Assembly (NCBI GenBank): GCA_003428585.1
Contig: QVQC01000053.1
Span: 62,001 to 126,000 of the forward strand
Reading direction: 5' to 3'
Length of the DNA stretch: 64,000 nt
From: Nioella halotolerans
Lineage (GTDB): Bacteria; Pseudomonadota; Alphaproteobacteria; Rhodobacterales; Rhodobacteraceae
Under the pieces are notes generated by a model, which ran no database searches, had not been told where the DNA came from, and was given only the letters and a program-made list of their open reading frames with translations. How positions within the stretch are numbered: the first letter of the stretch is position 1; every line of letters begins with the position of its first letter. A program made the position numbers and the translations under genes. Positions 27,208 through 35,377 of this stretch are shown here, one piece after another.

Positions 27208-28253
27208 GCGGCAAGCTCCGTGTTCCCGCCGGTCCGGGCGGAGGTGGTGATCGCATCGATCAGGTCGTGGGCAGCCAGCGCGGCCGCCCCGGTTATGGTC
27301 GGCTCACGGTCTTCGGTCAGGGCAGCGGCGAAATCCTCGATCACCGACTGGTGCCATTCGTGGGTGAAGGCCATGGGATCGGCCCCGCCACCGGTGCCGC
27401 CCGCGGCCCCGAAGGTCTCGCTTTTCCCGTCGCGCCACTCGACCTGCAACTGGCCCGAGGCGAGCCGCAGACTGGCCTTGACGAAATGCAGGGTGATCGT
27501 CTCCGGGCCGCCGGGGAAGCTGGCCGTGCTGGCCACGAGGGAACCCGCCGCGCCGTCCGAGAAATCCAGACCGGCGGTGACGAAATCTTCTGCCTCCATG
27601 TCGTGAAACCGGGTCGTGGTCGCCATGGCGCGCACCGACCTGACCGGCCCGGCGAGGCTGAGAGCGAGGTCGATCGTGTGGATCGCCTGACTTATCAGCA
27701 CCCCGCCACCGTCGCGCGCATAGGTGCCGCGGCCGGGTTCATCGTAGTAGGCTTGGTCGCGCCACCAGGGCACCGTGATTTCCACCAGCCCGAGCGCGCC
27801 GAGGTCGCCCTTGGCAATCATCTCCGCCGCCTTGCGGGAAGCCGCGCGCATCCGGTGCTGGAACACCACGCCAAGCATGACCCCGGCCTCACGGCACAGG
27901 CGCGCCACCGCGCGTGCCTCGTCGCCGTTGCGGCCCATGGGCTTTTCCAGAAGGATGTGCTTTCCCGCCTCGGCCAGCGGGCGAATGATCCCCGCCCGCG
28001 CATCGGGCGGTGTCAGGACGATGGCGAAATCCACGTCGCCGTCAGCGGCAACTTCATCGAGGCTGTCATAAACATGCACCGGGCTGCCCGTCAGCGCCTC
28101 GGCCTTGCCCGCAAGCGCCCGGGCCTTTTCGACCCCACGCGCCTGCACACCGTGAAGCGTGACGCCGGCGGCATCGGCGCATGCCGCAACATGGGTCCGG
28201 GCCACCATGCCCGCCCCGATCAGGACCGCGCGTTTCGACTGCACATCGTTCAT
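27204..28253 (-). CDS. Gfo/Idh/MocA-family oxidoreductase
   Basis: This 349-residue enzyme has the Rossmann motif AVLIGAGMVARTHV and EKP in LEKPMGRNG. The catalytic-domain segment GGGVLISQAIHTIDLALSLA contains the expected His. It is the first gene of the minus-strand operon that runs through the importer to uxuA, and its start faces a GntR-type regulator gene across a well-defined operator. GGAGGG precedes the ATG. Together with the two downstream relatives it suggests multi-step oxidation, epimerisation or redox-assisted glycoside cleavage. Confidence 0.9.
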   Translation of the reverse strand: MNDVQSKRAVLIGAGMVARTHVAACADAAGVTLHGVQARGVEKARALAGKAEALTGSPVHVYDSLDEVAADGDVDFAIVLTPPDARAGIIRPLAEAGKHILLEKPMGRNGDEARAVARLCREAGVMLGVVFQHRMRAASRKAAEMIAKGDLGALGLVEITVPWWRDQAYYDEPGRGTYARDGGGVLISQAIHTIDLALSLAGPVRSVRAMATTTRFHDMEAEDFVTAGLDFSDGAAGSLVASTASFPGGPETITLHFVKASLRLASGQLQVEWRDGKSETFGAAGGTGGGADPMAFTHEWHQSVIEDFAAALTEDREPTITGAAALAAHDLIDAITTSARTGGNTELAA

Positions 28254-28291
28254 GTTTCGTCAGCCCTCCCTGTCTTGCTCTTCACTGAGCC

Positions 28292-28335
28292 ATACCGGTA
28301 TACCGGTTGTCAACTCTTTTGGATACCGGTATACT
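28292..28335. promoter_or_regulatory. Divergent promoter with two identical operator palindromes
   Basis: The 12-base sequence ATACCGGTATAC occurs twice, at 28292-28303 and 28323-28334, 31 bases apart (about three helical turns). Between and over them is a near-consensus sigma-70 promoter for the plus-strand regulator gene: TTGTCA at 28307-28312, a 17-base spacer, then TATACT at 28330-28335. The minus strand reads TTGACA over the same -35 hexamer. Both transcripts would be blocked by a regulator bound at the two sites, so autorepression and control of the importer operon are likely. Confidence 0.8.
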
Positions 28336-28371
28336 GGCTAAACGAACAGCGACCGGGAAAGGAGCGCGATC

Positions 28372-29100
28372 GTGAACCGCAAATCGGCTGTCATAGACGT
28401 CTCGTCGCTACCGGTGGCGCCTCTTGACCTGTCGCGCCCGGCGGCGGAGCAGATCGCGTCGGCATTGAAAACCGCGATTCTCAACATGCAGATTGCGCCC
28501 GGCGCAATGCTCTCGGAAAAGGAGGTGGGGCAGGTCTTCGGCGCCAGCCGCACGCCTGTGCGTGAGGCGTTCGCGCAATTGCGCGACGACGGGTTGCTCC
28601 TGACATGGCCCAGCCGAGGCACCTATGTGTCCAAGCTGTCCGACCACCAGATCCGCGGCGCCCAGTTCCTGCGAGAGGCGCTGGAGGTCGCGGTGGTCGA
28701 ACGGTTGTGCACGAGCGGGCTGCCCGATTCCTCCCGGCTGGCGCTGGAAGACGTGATCACGCGCCAACGCGTCGCCGTCGAGGCGGGCCGGAAGCTGGAT
28801 TTCCAGCAACTCGACGACCGGTTCCATGCCCTTCTGGCCGAGGCGACCGGGTTCGAGCGGATCGGCGGGCTTCTCCTGCGGGAAAAGGCAGCGCTGGACC
28901 GGCTGAGGGTCCTGTCGCTGGACGATGCCGACCACATGGCGCGGCTTCTGGCGGAACACGAGGGCATCCTCGCGTCGATCCGCAATGGCTTTACCGGGCA
29001 GGCGCTGGACCGGATGCGGCGACACCTGCGCCGGGTTCTGGCGACCCTGTCGGACCTGATCGAGGCAAACCGCGATTTTTTCGACGACCCGGAAGGATAG
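28372..29100 (+). CDS. GntR-family regulator (FadR/UxuR type)
   Basis: This 242-residue protein has an N-terminal GntR winged helix-turn-helix (residues 20-90, with LSEKEVGQVFGASRTPVREA) and an all-helical FCD effector domain with the metal-binding pattern (DDRFHALL, AEHEGILASI, MRRHLRRVL). The start is GTG 28372 with AAAGGAG seven bases upstream. It is three bases from uxaC, so it probably responds to a hexuronate, aldonate or related acid, acting on the twin palindromes just upstream (inference). Confidence 0.9.
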   Translation: MNRKSAVIDVSSLPVAPLDLSRPAAEQIASALKTAILNMQIAPGAMLSEKEVGQVFGASRTPVREAFAQLRDDGLLLTWPSRGTYVSKLSDHQIRGAQFLREALEVAVVERLCTSGLPDSSRLALEDVITRQRVAVEAGRKLDFQQLDDRFHALLAEATGFERIGGLLLREKAALDRLRVLSLDDADHMARLLAEHEGILASIRNGFTGQALDRMRRHLRRVLATLSDLIEANRDFFDDPEG

Positions 29101-29103
29101 GAC

Positions 29104-30474
29104 ATGTCCACCGTCGCCACACTGCCGCCCGCGGCGCGGGCCCTCCATGAGCCCATCGCTGACCTGCCCATCGTCTCCCCGCACGGCCATTGCGACCCGC
29201 AATGGTGGGCACAGGACAAGGCCTTTCCCAACCCGGCGGCGCTGCTGATCCAGCCGGACCACTACCTGTTCCGCATGCTCTATTCGCAAGGCGTCGCGCT
29301 GTCAGAACTCGGCATCGGGCCGGGCGGCGAGGGGCGCGACCCGCGCGATGTCTTCCGCCTTTTCGCGCGGCATTGGGACGCTTTTCTCGGTTCGCCGAGC
29401 CGCCAATGGATGGAATACACCCTCGTCAACACGCTGGGGGTAGAAGTGCCGCTGACCCCCGACACGGCCGATGCGGTCTACGACGCGATATCGGCGCGGC
29501 TGGCCACGCCGGACTTTCGCCCCCGCGCACTATTCGAACGGTTCGGGATCGAGGCGCTGGCCACCACGGATGCGGCCACTGACCCCTTGGACGACCATGC
29601 CGCGATCGCCGCCTCGGGCTGGTCCGGGCGGATCGTCCCGACCTTCCGGCCCGATGACCTGTTGAACCCGGCCCGCGCCGGCCATCGGGCGGCGCTTGAC
29701 CGGCTGGCGCTTGTGACGGGGCGCGACGTGGCGCGGCTGCCCGACTTCCTCGATGCCCTGCGCGACCGGCGGGCCGCCTTCCGCGCCATGGGGGCCACGG
29801 CCACCGACCACGACGTCCCGGACCTTGCCACCGCGTGGCTGGACCGCGACCGGATCGAAGCGCTGCATTCCCGCGCGGGACAGGGCACGCTGACGCCGGA
29901 AGAGGCGCGCACCTATTACGGCCACATGCTGACCGAGATGGCGCAGATGGCCGCCGAGGATGGCATGGTCATGCAGATCCATGCGGGTAGCCGGCGCAAC
30001 ACCAACGCGCCGCTTTTCGCCAGCCACGGGCCGGACAAGGGCGCCGATATCCCGGCGGCGGTGGACTGGGTCGGCGGGCTGTCCGCGCTGCTGAACCGGG
30101 TGGGCAACGACCCGCGACTGCGGCTGATCCTCTTCACGCTGGACGAAAGCACCTATGCCCGCGAACTGGCGCCGATGGCCGGGCACTGGCCCTGCCTGCG
30201 AATCGGCCCGCCATGGTGGTTTCATGACAGCCTGAACGGCATTCGCCGCTATTTCGACCGAGTGGTGGAAACGGCGGGCTACCGCAACCTTGCCGGGTTC
30301 AACGACGACACGCGCGCCTTCCTGTCGATCCCGGCGCGCCACGACACATGGCGCCGCGCTGTCGCGTTGCATCTGGCCGATCAGGTCGACCGCGGCGTGC
30401 TGGATCGTGCCGATGCCGCGCGACTGGCGCCCTTCCTCGCCCGTGACCTCGCCCTTGAAACCTACCGCCTTTGA
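29104..30474 (+). CDS. uxaC: Glucuronate (uronate) isomerase
   Basis: This 456-residue cytoplasmic enzyme converts D-glucuronate to D-fructuronate (and galacturonate to tagaturonate). The family blocks LPIVSPHGHCDPQWWAQDKA, FRMLYSQGV, QIHAGSRRNTN and the C-terminal FNDDTRAFLSIPARHD are present. The HGHCDP motif provides zinc-site His residues. It is cotranscribed with the regulator (three-base gap) and uxuB (nine-base gap). Confidence 0.94.
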   Translation: MSTVATLPPAARALHEPIADLPIVSPHGHCDPQWWAQDKAFPNPAALLIQPDHYLFRMLYSQGVALSELGIGPGGEGRDPRDVFRLFARHWDAFLGSPSRQWMEYTLVNTLGVEVPLTPDTADAVYDAISARLATPDFRPRALFERFGIEALATTDAATDPLDDHAAIAASGWSGRIVPTFRPDDLLNPARAGHRAALDRLALVTGRDVARLPDFLDALRDRRAAFRAMGATATDHDVPDLATAWLDRDRIEALHSRAGQGTLTPEEARTYYGHMLTEMAQMAAEDGMVMQIHAGSRRNTNAPLFASHGPDKGADIPAAVDWVGGLSALLNRVGNDPRLRLILFTLDESTYARELAPMAGHWPCLRIGPPWWFHDSLNGIRRYFDRVVETAGYRNLAGFNDDTRAFLSIPARHDTWRRAVALHLADQVDRGVLDRADAARLAPFLARDLALETYRL

Positions 30475-30483
30475 GGCCGCGAC

Positions 30484-31764
30484 ATGCCCCGCATACTTCA
30501 CCTTGGCCTCGGCAATTTCCACCGCGCGCATCAGGCATGGCACACGGCGCATGCCGGCGGTGACTGGCGCATCACCGGCGTGGTGATGGGCAACGCCGTG
30601 CTTTTCGCGACGTTGAGCACGCAAAACGGGGCCTACCACCTCGGCATTCGCGGCCCGGACGGCCTGACGGTGGAGCGGATCGCGCTGCATGACCGGATGC
30701 TGCTGGCGCGCGAGGACCCGCAGGGGGTCATCGCGGCAATTTCCGAGCCGGACGTGCAGATCGTCACCCTGACTGTGACCGAGAAGGGCTATTGCCTCGG
30801 GTCCGACGGGCGGCTCGACCCCGATCACCCGGCGATCGCCTCGGATCTGGCGCAGGGGCCGCGCAGCGCCATCGGCCTGCTGGCCCACGGGCTGGCCGCG
30901 CGCGAGGCCCCGGTGACGGTAATCAGCTGCGACAACGTTTCGGGCAACGGGCACAAGCTGCGCGCGGCGGTTTCGGATTTCGCGTGCGCGGCCGGCCTGA
31001 CCCTGCCCACCGGAACCCGCTTTCCCGACACGATGGTGGACCGTATCACGCCCGCGACGACCGATGCCATCCGCGCCGAGATCGCGGCGGCGAGCGGCGC
31101 CGAGGACGCCGCCCCGGTGCTGACCGAGGCGTTCTCCGAATGGGTGATCGCGGATGATTTCGCCGGTCCCCGCCCGGCATGGGAGCGCGCGGGGGTGGAA
31201 ATCGTGCCCGATGTCGCCCCGTTCGAGATGCGCAAGCTGCGGCTGCTGAACGCCGCGCATTCCTACCTTGCCTATGCCGGGCTGCTGGCCGGACACCGCT
31301 ACGTGCACGAGGCCATTGCCGACCCTGACCTGCGCGCCGGGGTGGAACGGCTCTGGGACGAGGCGCAGGCGACCTTGCCAGAGGCGGTCCTGCCGACGAC
31401 GCCGGCCTACCGCGATGCGCTGACCCGGCGGTTCGGCGTCGCCGAGATGCGCCACGAGTTGGCCCAGATCGCCGGCGACGGCAGCCTGAAACTGCCCGAA
31501 CGGATCGTGCCGCTGATCACTTCGGCGGGCGTCACCTCACAAGCGCAGCGCGCCATCGCGGCGTGGATCGCCTTCGTGCTGTGTGCGCAGGACCGGGGCG
31601 CGCAGCTCAACGATCCGAACGCGGATCGCATCGCGGGGTTGGTCGCAAAGGCCGACGGAACGCGCGCGCTGTGCGCCGATCTGGCGGCGCTGATCGGCCT
31701 GCGCGATATTGCGCCGGGATGGCTGGACTCTCTGGCGGCGGATGTGGACCGGCTGGCAGGGTAA
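30484..31764 (+). CDS. uxuB: Fructuronate reductase / mannitol dehydrogenase-family enzyme
   Basis: This 426-residue polyol-type dehydrogenase has the N-terminal ILHLGLGNFHRAHQAWHT motif and the catalytic segment MRKLRLLNAAHSYLAYAGLL with the conserved Lys, Asn and His. By its place between uxaC and the rest of the hexuronate genes it most likely reduces D-fructuronate to D-mannonate with NADH. Mannitol or tagaturonate dehydrogenase activity cannot be excluded from sequence alone. It is somewhat shorter than the E. coli enzyme at the C-terminus. Confidence 0.87.
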   Translation: MPRILHLGLGNFHRAHQAWHTAHAGGDWRITGVVMGNAVLFATLSTQNGAYHLGIRGPDGLTVERIALHDRMLLAREDPQGVIAAISEPDVQIVTLTVTEKGYCLGSDGRLDPDHPAIASDLAQGPRSAIGLLAHGLAAREAPVTVISCDNVSGNGHKLRAAVSDFACAAGLTLPTGTRFPDTMVDRITPATTDAIRAEIAAASGAEDAAPVLTEAFSEWVIADDFAGPRPAWERAGVEIVPDVAPFEMRKLRLLNAAHSYLAYAGLLAGHRYVHEAIADPDLRAGVERLWDEAQATLPEAVLPTTPAYRDALTRRFGVAEMRHELAQIAGDGSLKLPERIVPLITSAGVTSQAQRAIAAWIAFVLCAQDRGAQLNDPNADRIAGLVAKADGTRALCADLAALIGLRDIAPGWLDSLAADVDRLAG

Positions 31765-31823
31765 AATGTCGCCAAACGGGCTGCCGCGTTGCCCGATGCG
31801 AGGCCGGCCGTCCAGTTCCTGAC

Positions 31824-32723
31824 TCACCTTGCCGGCCCAAGCTCCTCCGACAGGAACTGGAGAACCGCCGCGCGCATCATGGGGGTTTCCTCATGGCCGG
31901 CCCCGGCGTCGACGATGACCTCCAGCCTGCCGCCCGCCGCATAAGCCGCCTCCAGATCGGCCCGCGCCACGTTGACCGCCGCCTCGGGCGTTGCGCCGTC
32001 GCGCAAACCCACCCCGACCTGCAAGGCACGCGGTGCGACCAGCCCGGCGATCTGCCCGGTGCGCGCCACCGGCAGAAGCCCCGGAACCGTCATGTAGATC
32101 CCGTGCCCGTCATGCGCGCCCAGATCGACCAGCGTTTCCAGATCGGCCAGCGAACCCAGCGCCGAGGCCGCCCGGATGCGCGGCTCCAGCGCCGCGAGCC
32201 AGAAGGCCAGCGTGCTGCCCATGGAAAAGCCGACCGCGCCGATGCGATCGGCCCGAACCGACGGGTGATCGGCAAGGAAGTCCACGCCCGCGCGTTGCTC
32301 GGCCAGCATTTGCCCGAACAACGTCTCGCCGCGCCACAACGCCGCCTTGGCGCGGGTGGATTCATCGGGCGCGGCGCGGGCGCCGAAACAGGGCATCTCG
32401 ATACACAGCGCGGCAATTCCCGCTGCGACCAGGTCAGCCGCGTAGGCGCCTTGCAGGGCGGGACGCCCGGCCAGCAACTCGTCACGGCCCATGTGATAGC
32501 GGTTGCCATGGGCGTGGCAGTAGACCACCGCCGGCACCGGCGCCGCGCCCTCGGGCGGGCGCAGGAAATAGGCCGGAATCGCCTCGTCGACGGCACTGGC
32601 AAAGCGCAGGTCCTCCAGCACCCAGCCATGGCAGTCGGCGGTGGCCAGCCGCGTGGCATCTGCGAAGCCCGTGCCGGGAAACCCCGGGCCAAGCAACCGC
32701 GAAAGCCGCGCGCGCCGGTCCAT
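31824..32723 (-). CDS. Alpha/beta hydrolase (dienelactone hydrolase-like)
   Basis: This 299-residue cytoplasmic hydrolase has an oxyanion-loop region (VVYCHAHGNRYHMG), nucleophile elbow GFSMGS near residue 165 and a late His (AGAGHEETPM). No signal peptide is present. It is the last gene of the four-gene operon with the monooxygenase, reductase and flavin reductase, three bases after the last. It could open a lactone, remove an acyl group or cleave an ester of the substrate. The standard sulfoquinovose pathway does not require such a step. Confidence 0.8.
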   Translation of the reverse strand: MDRRARLSRLLGPGFPGTGFADATRLATADCHGWVLEDLRFASAVDEAIPAYFLRPPEGAAPVPAVVYCHAHGNRYHMGRDELLAGRPALQGAYAADLVAAGIAALCIEMPCFGARAAPDESTRAKAALWRGETLFGQMLAEQRAGVDFLADHPSVRADRIGAVGFSMGSTLAFWLAALEPRIRAASALGSLADLETLVDLGAHDGHGIYMTVPGLLPVARTGQIAGLVAPRALQVGVGLRDGATPEAAVNVARADLEAAYAAGGRLEVIVDAGAGHEETPMMRAAVLQFLSEELGPAR

Positions 32724-32726
32724 GCC

Positions 32727-33239
32727 CTAGCCCGCCACCGCGAACTGGCCGAACTGCCCGCCGCAGAACAGAAGCGGCGGCCCCGGCCGCACCGAGGCTT
32801 TCAGCACCCGCGCGACAAGAATCGCGTGGTCGCCGCCGTCGTATTCCGCGTAGCGTTCACATTCGAACCGGGCAAGGCAGCCGTCGATCAGCGGCGCGCC
32901 GTGATCGCCCGTGCGCCAGTCGGCCGCGTCGAAGGCATCCGGCGCGGCAGCGAAGGCGCGGCACAGCGGCGCCTGGTGTTCGGCCAGAACATGGATTGCC
33001 ATGTGCTCGGCTTCGGCAAAGGCCGGGTAGCGGCGCGATGTTCGGGCGATCGACCAAAGCACCAGCGGCGGGTCGAGCGAAACGGAGGTAAAGCTGTTGG
33101 CCGTCACGCCCACCGGGCCATCCTGTGCCATGGTGCTGACGATGGTCACGCCGGTTCCGAACTGGCCAAGGGCATCACGCAGCTCGCGTCCCATATCGGG
33201 GCCGGGGTGGAAATGCTGCATGCCGTCCTGCAGGGTCAT
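32727..33239 (-). CDS. smoA: Flavin reductase (candidate SmoA)
   Basis: This 170-residue protein belongs to the HpaC/flavin reductase-like FMN-binding family, with GVTANSFTSVSLDPPL near residues 45-60 and the later segment FECERYAEYDGGDHAILVAR. It would supply FMNH2 to the SsuD-like monooxygenase two genes upstream. ATG 33239 overlaps the aldo-keto reductase stop by four bases. The name is inferred from the trio with the monooxygenase and reductase, which has the makeup of the sulfo-SMO operon of Agrobacterium. Confidence 0.75.
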   Translation of the reverse strand: MTLQDGMQHFHPGPDMGRELRDALGQFGTGVTIVSTMAQDGPVGVTANSFTSVSLDPPLVLWSIARTSRRYPAFAEAEHMAIHVLAEHQAPLCRAFAAAPDAFDAADWRTGDHGAPLIDGCLARFECERYAEYDGGDHAILVARVLKASVRPGPPLLFCGGQFGQFAVAG

Positions 33240-34132
33240 GGGACCTCTTGCCCCCTTGCGGCAGTCAGGATTTCGAACCATGTCTCTCGGTCGATCTGCA
33301 CCCTTTCGGCGTCGGAGATCGCCCGGATACGGTCCAGGTTGTTGGTGCCCATGACCGGTGCGATACCAACCGGGTGGGCCAGCAGCCACGCGACCGCCAC
33401 GGCGGTGGTGTCAACGCCCTGCTCCGCCCCGACACGTTCCAGCACCGCGCGCACCTTGGCCCCCTCGGCCCCGAACAGGCTCCCCCCGCCAAGCGGCGAC
33501 CACGCCATCGGGTGAATCCCGCGTTCCTGCATCCACGCGATATCGCCGTCGATGAAGGGCGCGGAATGCAGAACGCTCGCCTCCACCTGGTTGGTGCAAA
33601 GCGGCGTTTTCATCGCCGATTGCAGCAGCGTCCAGTCGTTGAGCTTGAAGTTCGACACGCCCACGGCGCGCACCTTGCCCGAAGCGACCAGCGCATCCAG
33701 TGCCGCGCCGGTGTCATGGTGGTCCATCAGCGGATCGGGCCGGTGGATCAGCAGCAGGTCGATCCGGTCGGTGGCCATGTTGGCCAGCGAGGCCTCGACC
33801 GCGGCGGTGACATGCGCCGCCGAGGTGTCGTAATACTTCACCCGGCGCTCCGAATACTTGCCGATCGGGGCGATGATATCGCACTTGGTCACGATCTCCA
33901 GTCTGTCGCGCAGCCCCGGCGCCGCCTTCAGCGCCGCGCCCATCACCGCCTCGGCCCCGTAATCGCCGTAGATGTCGGCCTGGTCGATGGTGGTGATCCC
34001 CTGGTCGAGGCATGCCTCGATCTTGGCCTGCACATGGGCGGGCGAGGTGTCGGAATCGTCGGCCACGCGCCACATTCCATAGACGAGGCGGCTGATCTCC
34101 AGCTGGCCGGACAGGTTCAGTCGTTTGGTCAT
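33236..34132 (-). CDS. smoB: Aldo-keto reductase, YdhF/SmoB-like
   Basis: This 298-residue TIM-barrel reductase has the start MTKRLNLSGQLEISRLVYGM, the active-site segment TTIDQADIYGDYGAE with Asp and Tyr, the catalytic Lys in EIVTKCDI and the His in LLLIHRPDPLMD. The C-terminal MGTNNLDRI binds the cofactor. In the sulfo-SMO pathway SmoB reduces 6-dehydro-D-glucose to glucose with NADPH. That role is inferred from the gene trio. It overlaps both neighbours by four bases. Confidence 0.78.
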   Translation of the reverse strand: MTKRLNLSGQLEISRLVYGMWRVADDSDTSPAHVQAKIEACLDQGITTIDQADIYGDYGAEAVMGAALKAAPGLRDRLEIVTKCDIIAPIGKYSERRVKYYDTSAAHVTAAVEASLANMATDRIDLLLIHRPDPLMDHHDTGAALDALVASGKVRAVGVSNFKLNDWTLLQSAMKTPLCTNQVEASVLHSAPFIDGDIAWMQERGIHPMAWSPLGGGSLFGAEGAKVRAVLERVGAEQGVDTTAVAVAWLLAHPVGIAPVMGTNNLDRIRAISDAERVQIDRETWFEILTAARGQEVP

Positions 34133-35283
34133 TTACGCTCTCCCGCGCCAAGTGGCGTCATCGGTGTTTCACTTGGCACGCGGCCATATTCCTGCGGCAG
34201 CGAGCAGGTTTTCAGATGCGGCATCACCTTTTCGCCGAAGATCCGGCACTCATCCAGGTGCGGATAGCCGGAGAAGATGAAGGCCCGCATGCCCATCTTC
34301 TGATATGCCTCGATCTTGGACATAACCTGATCGACCGACCCGACAAGCGCCGCGCCGCAGCCCGATCGCGCCCGGCCCACGCCGGTCCACAGGTTGGGCT
34401 CCACATAGCCGAACGTGTCGGCCAATTCGCGCGCCTTGGCCTGATGCGCGACCCCAAGGGAAATGCTGTCATGCGCCCGGTCGCGGATCAGCTTGCCATA
34501 TTCATCATCCAGCTTGCTGACGATGTAGTCGGCATATTCGCGGGCCTCGGCCTCGGTGTCGCGCACGATCATGTGCACCCGCAGCCCGTAATCCAGCGTC
34601 CGGCCGTAGCGTTCGGCCACCGCGTTCACCGCCTTCATCCGCTCGGCCAGTTGCTCCTGGGGTTCGGGCCACATGAGGTAAACGTCGCAATGCTGGCCGC
34701 AAAGCTCCAGCGCGGCAGGGGAATAGCCCCCGAAGTAGAGCAGCGGCCCGCCGGTCTGGTAGGGTTTGGCGGGGTCGGTCGTCAGCCCCTCGAAATCGTA
34801 GACCTCGCCCTTGTAATTGATCTCGTCCTGCGTCCACGCCTGTTTCAGGATCTCCACCACCTCGCGCGAGCGTTGGTAGCGATGGGCGCTCTCGGCCACC
34901 TCGCCGGGGAAGTCGGAACTGATGATGTTGACCGTCAACCGCCCCTTCAGCATGTGATCGAGCGTTGCGATGGTGCGCGCCAGCATGATCGGCTGCATCT
35001 CGCCGCAGCGCACGGCGGCCAGCATGTTGATCTTCTCGGTGAGCGGCGCGTTGCCGGCCACGAAGCTGAGCACATCCTGCCCGACCTGGTAGGAGGACGG
35101 GCAGAGGATGTTGCGAAACCCCTGCTTTTCCGCCTCCCGCAGGATGCCGGAGCAGTGATCCCAGCTTGACCGCAGGTCGCCGTCCGGCACACCGAGGAAC
35201 TGGTAGTCATCGGAACAGAGCGCCGCGAACCAAGAGACCTCCGCCGCGTCGAGATCGGGCGAGGTGATGGGGACCACCGTCAT
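34129..35283 (-). CDS. smoC: FMNH2-dependent sulfonate monooxygenase, SsuD/SmoC-like
   Basis: This 384-residue luciferase-like protein carries SsuD-class marks: YGLRVHMIVRDTEAEA, LDDEYGKLI, PNLWTGVGRARSGCGAAL and FIFSGYPHLDECRIFG. Members of this class use reduced flavin and O2 to cleave a C-S bond, releasing sulfite and an aldehyde. With sulfoquinovose as substrate the product would be 6-dehydro-D-glucose. It is the first gene of a four-gene operon with an aldo-keto reductase and a flavin reductase, the SmoABC set. Another sulfonate is possible until tested; simple SsuD would normally sit with ssuABC, which is not here. Confidence 0.78.
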   Translation of the reverse strand: MTVVPITSPDLDAAEVSWFAALCSDDYQFLGVPDGDLRSSWDHCSGILREAEKQGFRNILCPSSYQVGQDVLSFVAGNAPLTEKINMLAAVRCGEMQPIMLARTIATLDHMLKGRLTVNIISSDFPGEVAESAHRYQRSREVVEILKQAWTQDEINYKGEVYDFEGLTTDPAKPYQTGGPLLYFGGYSPAALELCGQHCDVYLMWPEPQEQLAERMKAVNAVAERYGRTLDYGLRVHMIVRDTEAEAREYADYIVSKLDDEYGKLIRDRAHDSISLGVAHQAKARELADTFGYVEPNLWTGVGRARSGCGAALVGSVDQVMSKIEAYQKMGMRAFIFSGYPHLDECRIFGEKVMPHLKTCSLPQEYGRVPSETPMTPLGAGERK

Positions 35284-35377
35284 GAAAAGATTCCTCCCGG
35301 ATGCGTCATTTCCCCCTTGCGTAGCATCCGCCGATCAGTAGATCAATAATGTATCAATTTACCTTTCCGAGGCCCCG
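35284..35377. promoter_or_regulatory. Divergent operator region, monooxygenase operon / GntR gene
   Basis: The 94-base gap contains a perfect seven-base inverted repeat CGGATGC (35298-35304) / GCATCCG (35324-35330) and, next to it, three ATCA-type direct repeats: GATCA at 35333-35337 and 35341-35345, and TATCA at 35352-35356. It also has the lowest GC of the region, as expected for promoters. Control by the adjacent GntR regulator is inferred. Confidence 0.55.

Noticed and set aside
19275..31764. Reading the cluster simply as a standard hexuronate operon
   Set aside because: The hexuronate genes are clear, but they do not explain the SsuD-type monooxygenase set, the four Gfo/Idh/MocA enzymes or the second regulator nearby.
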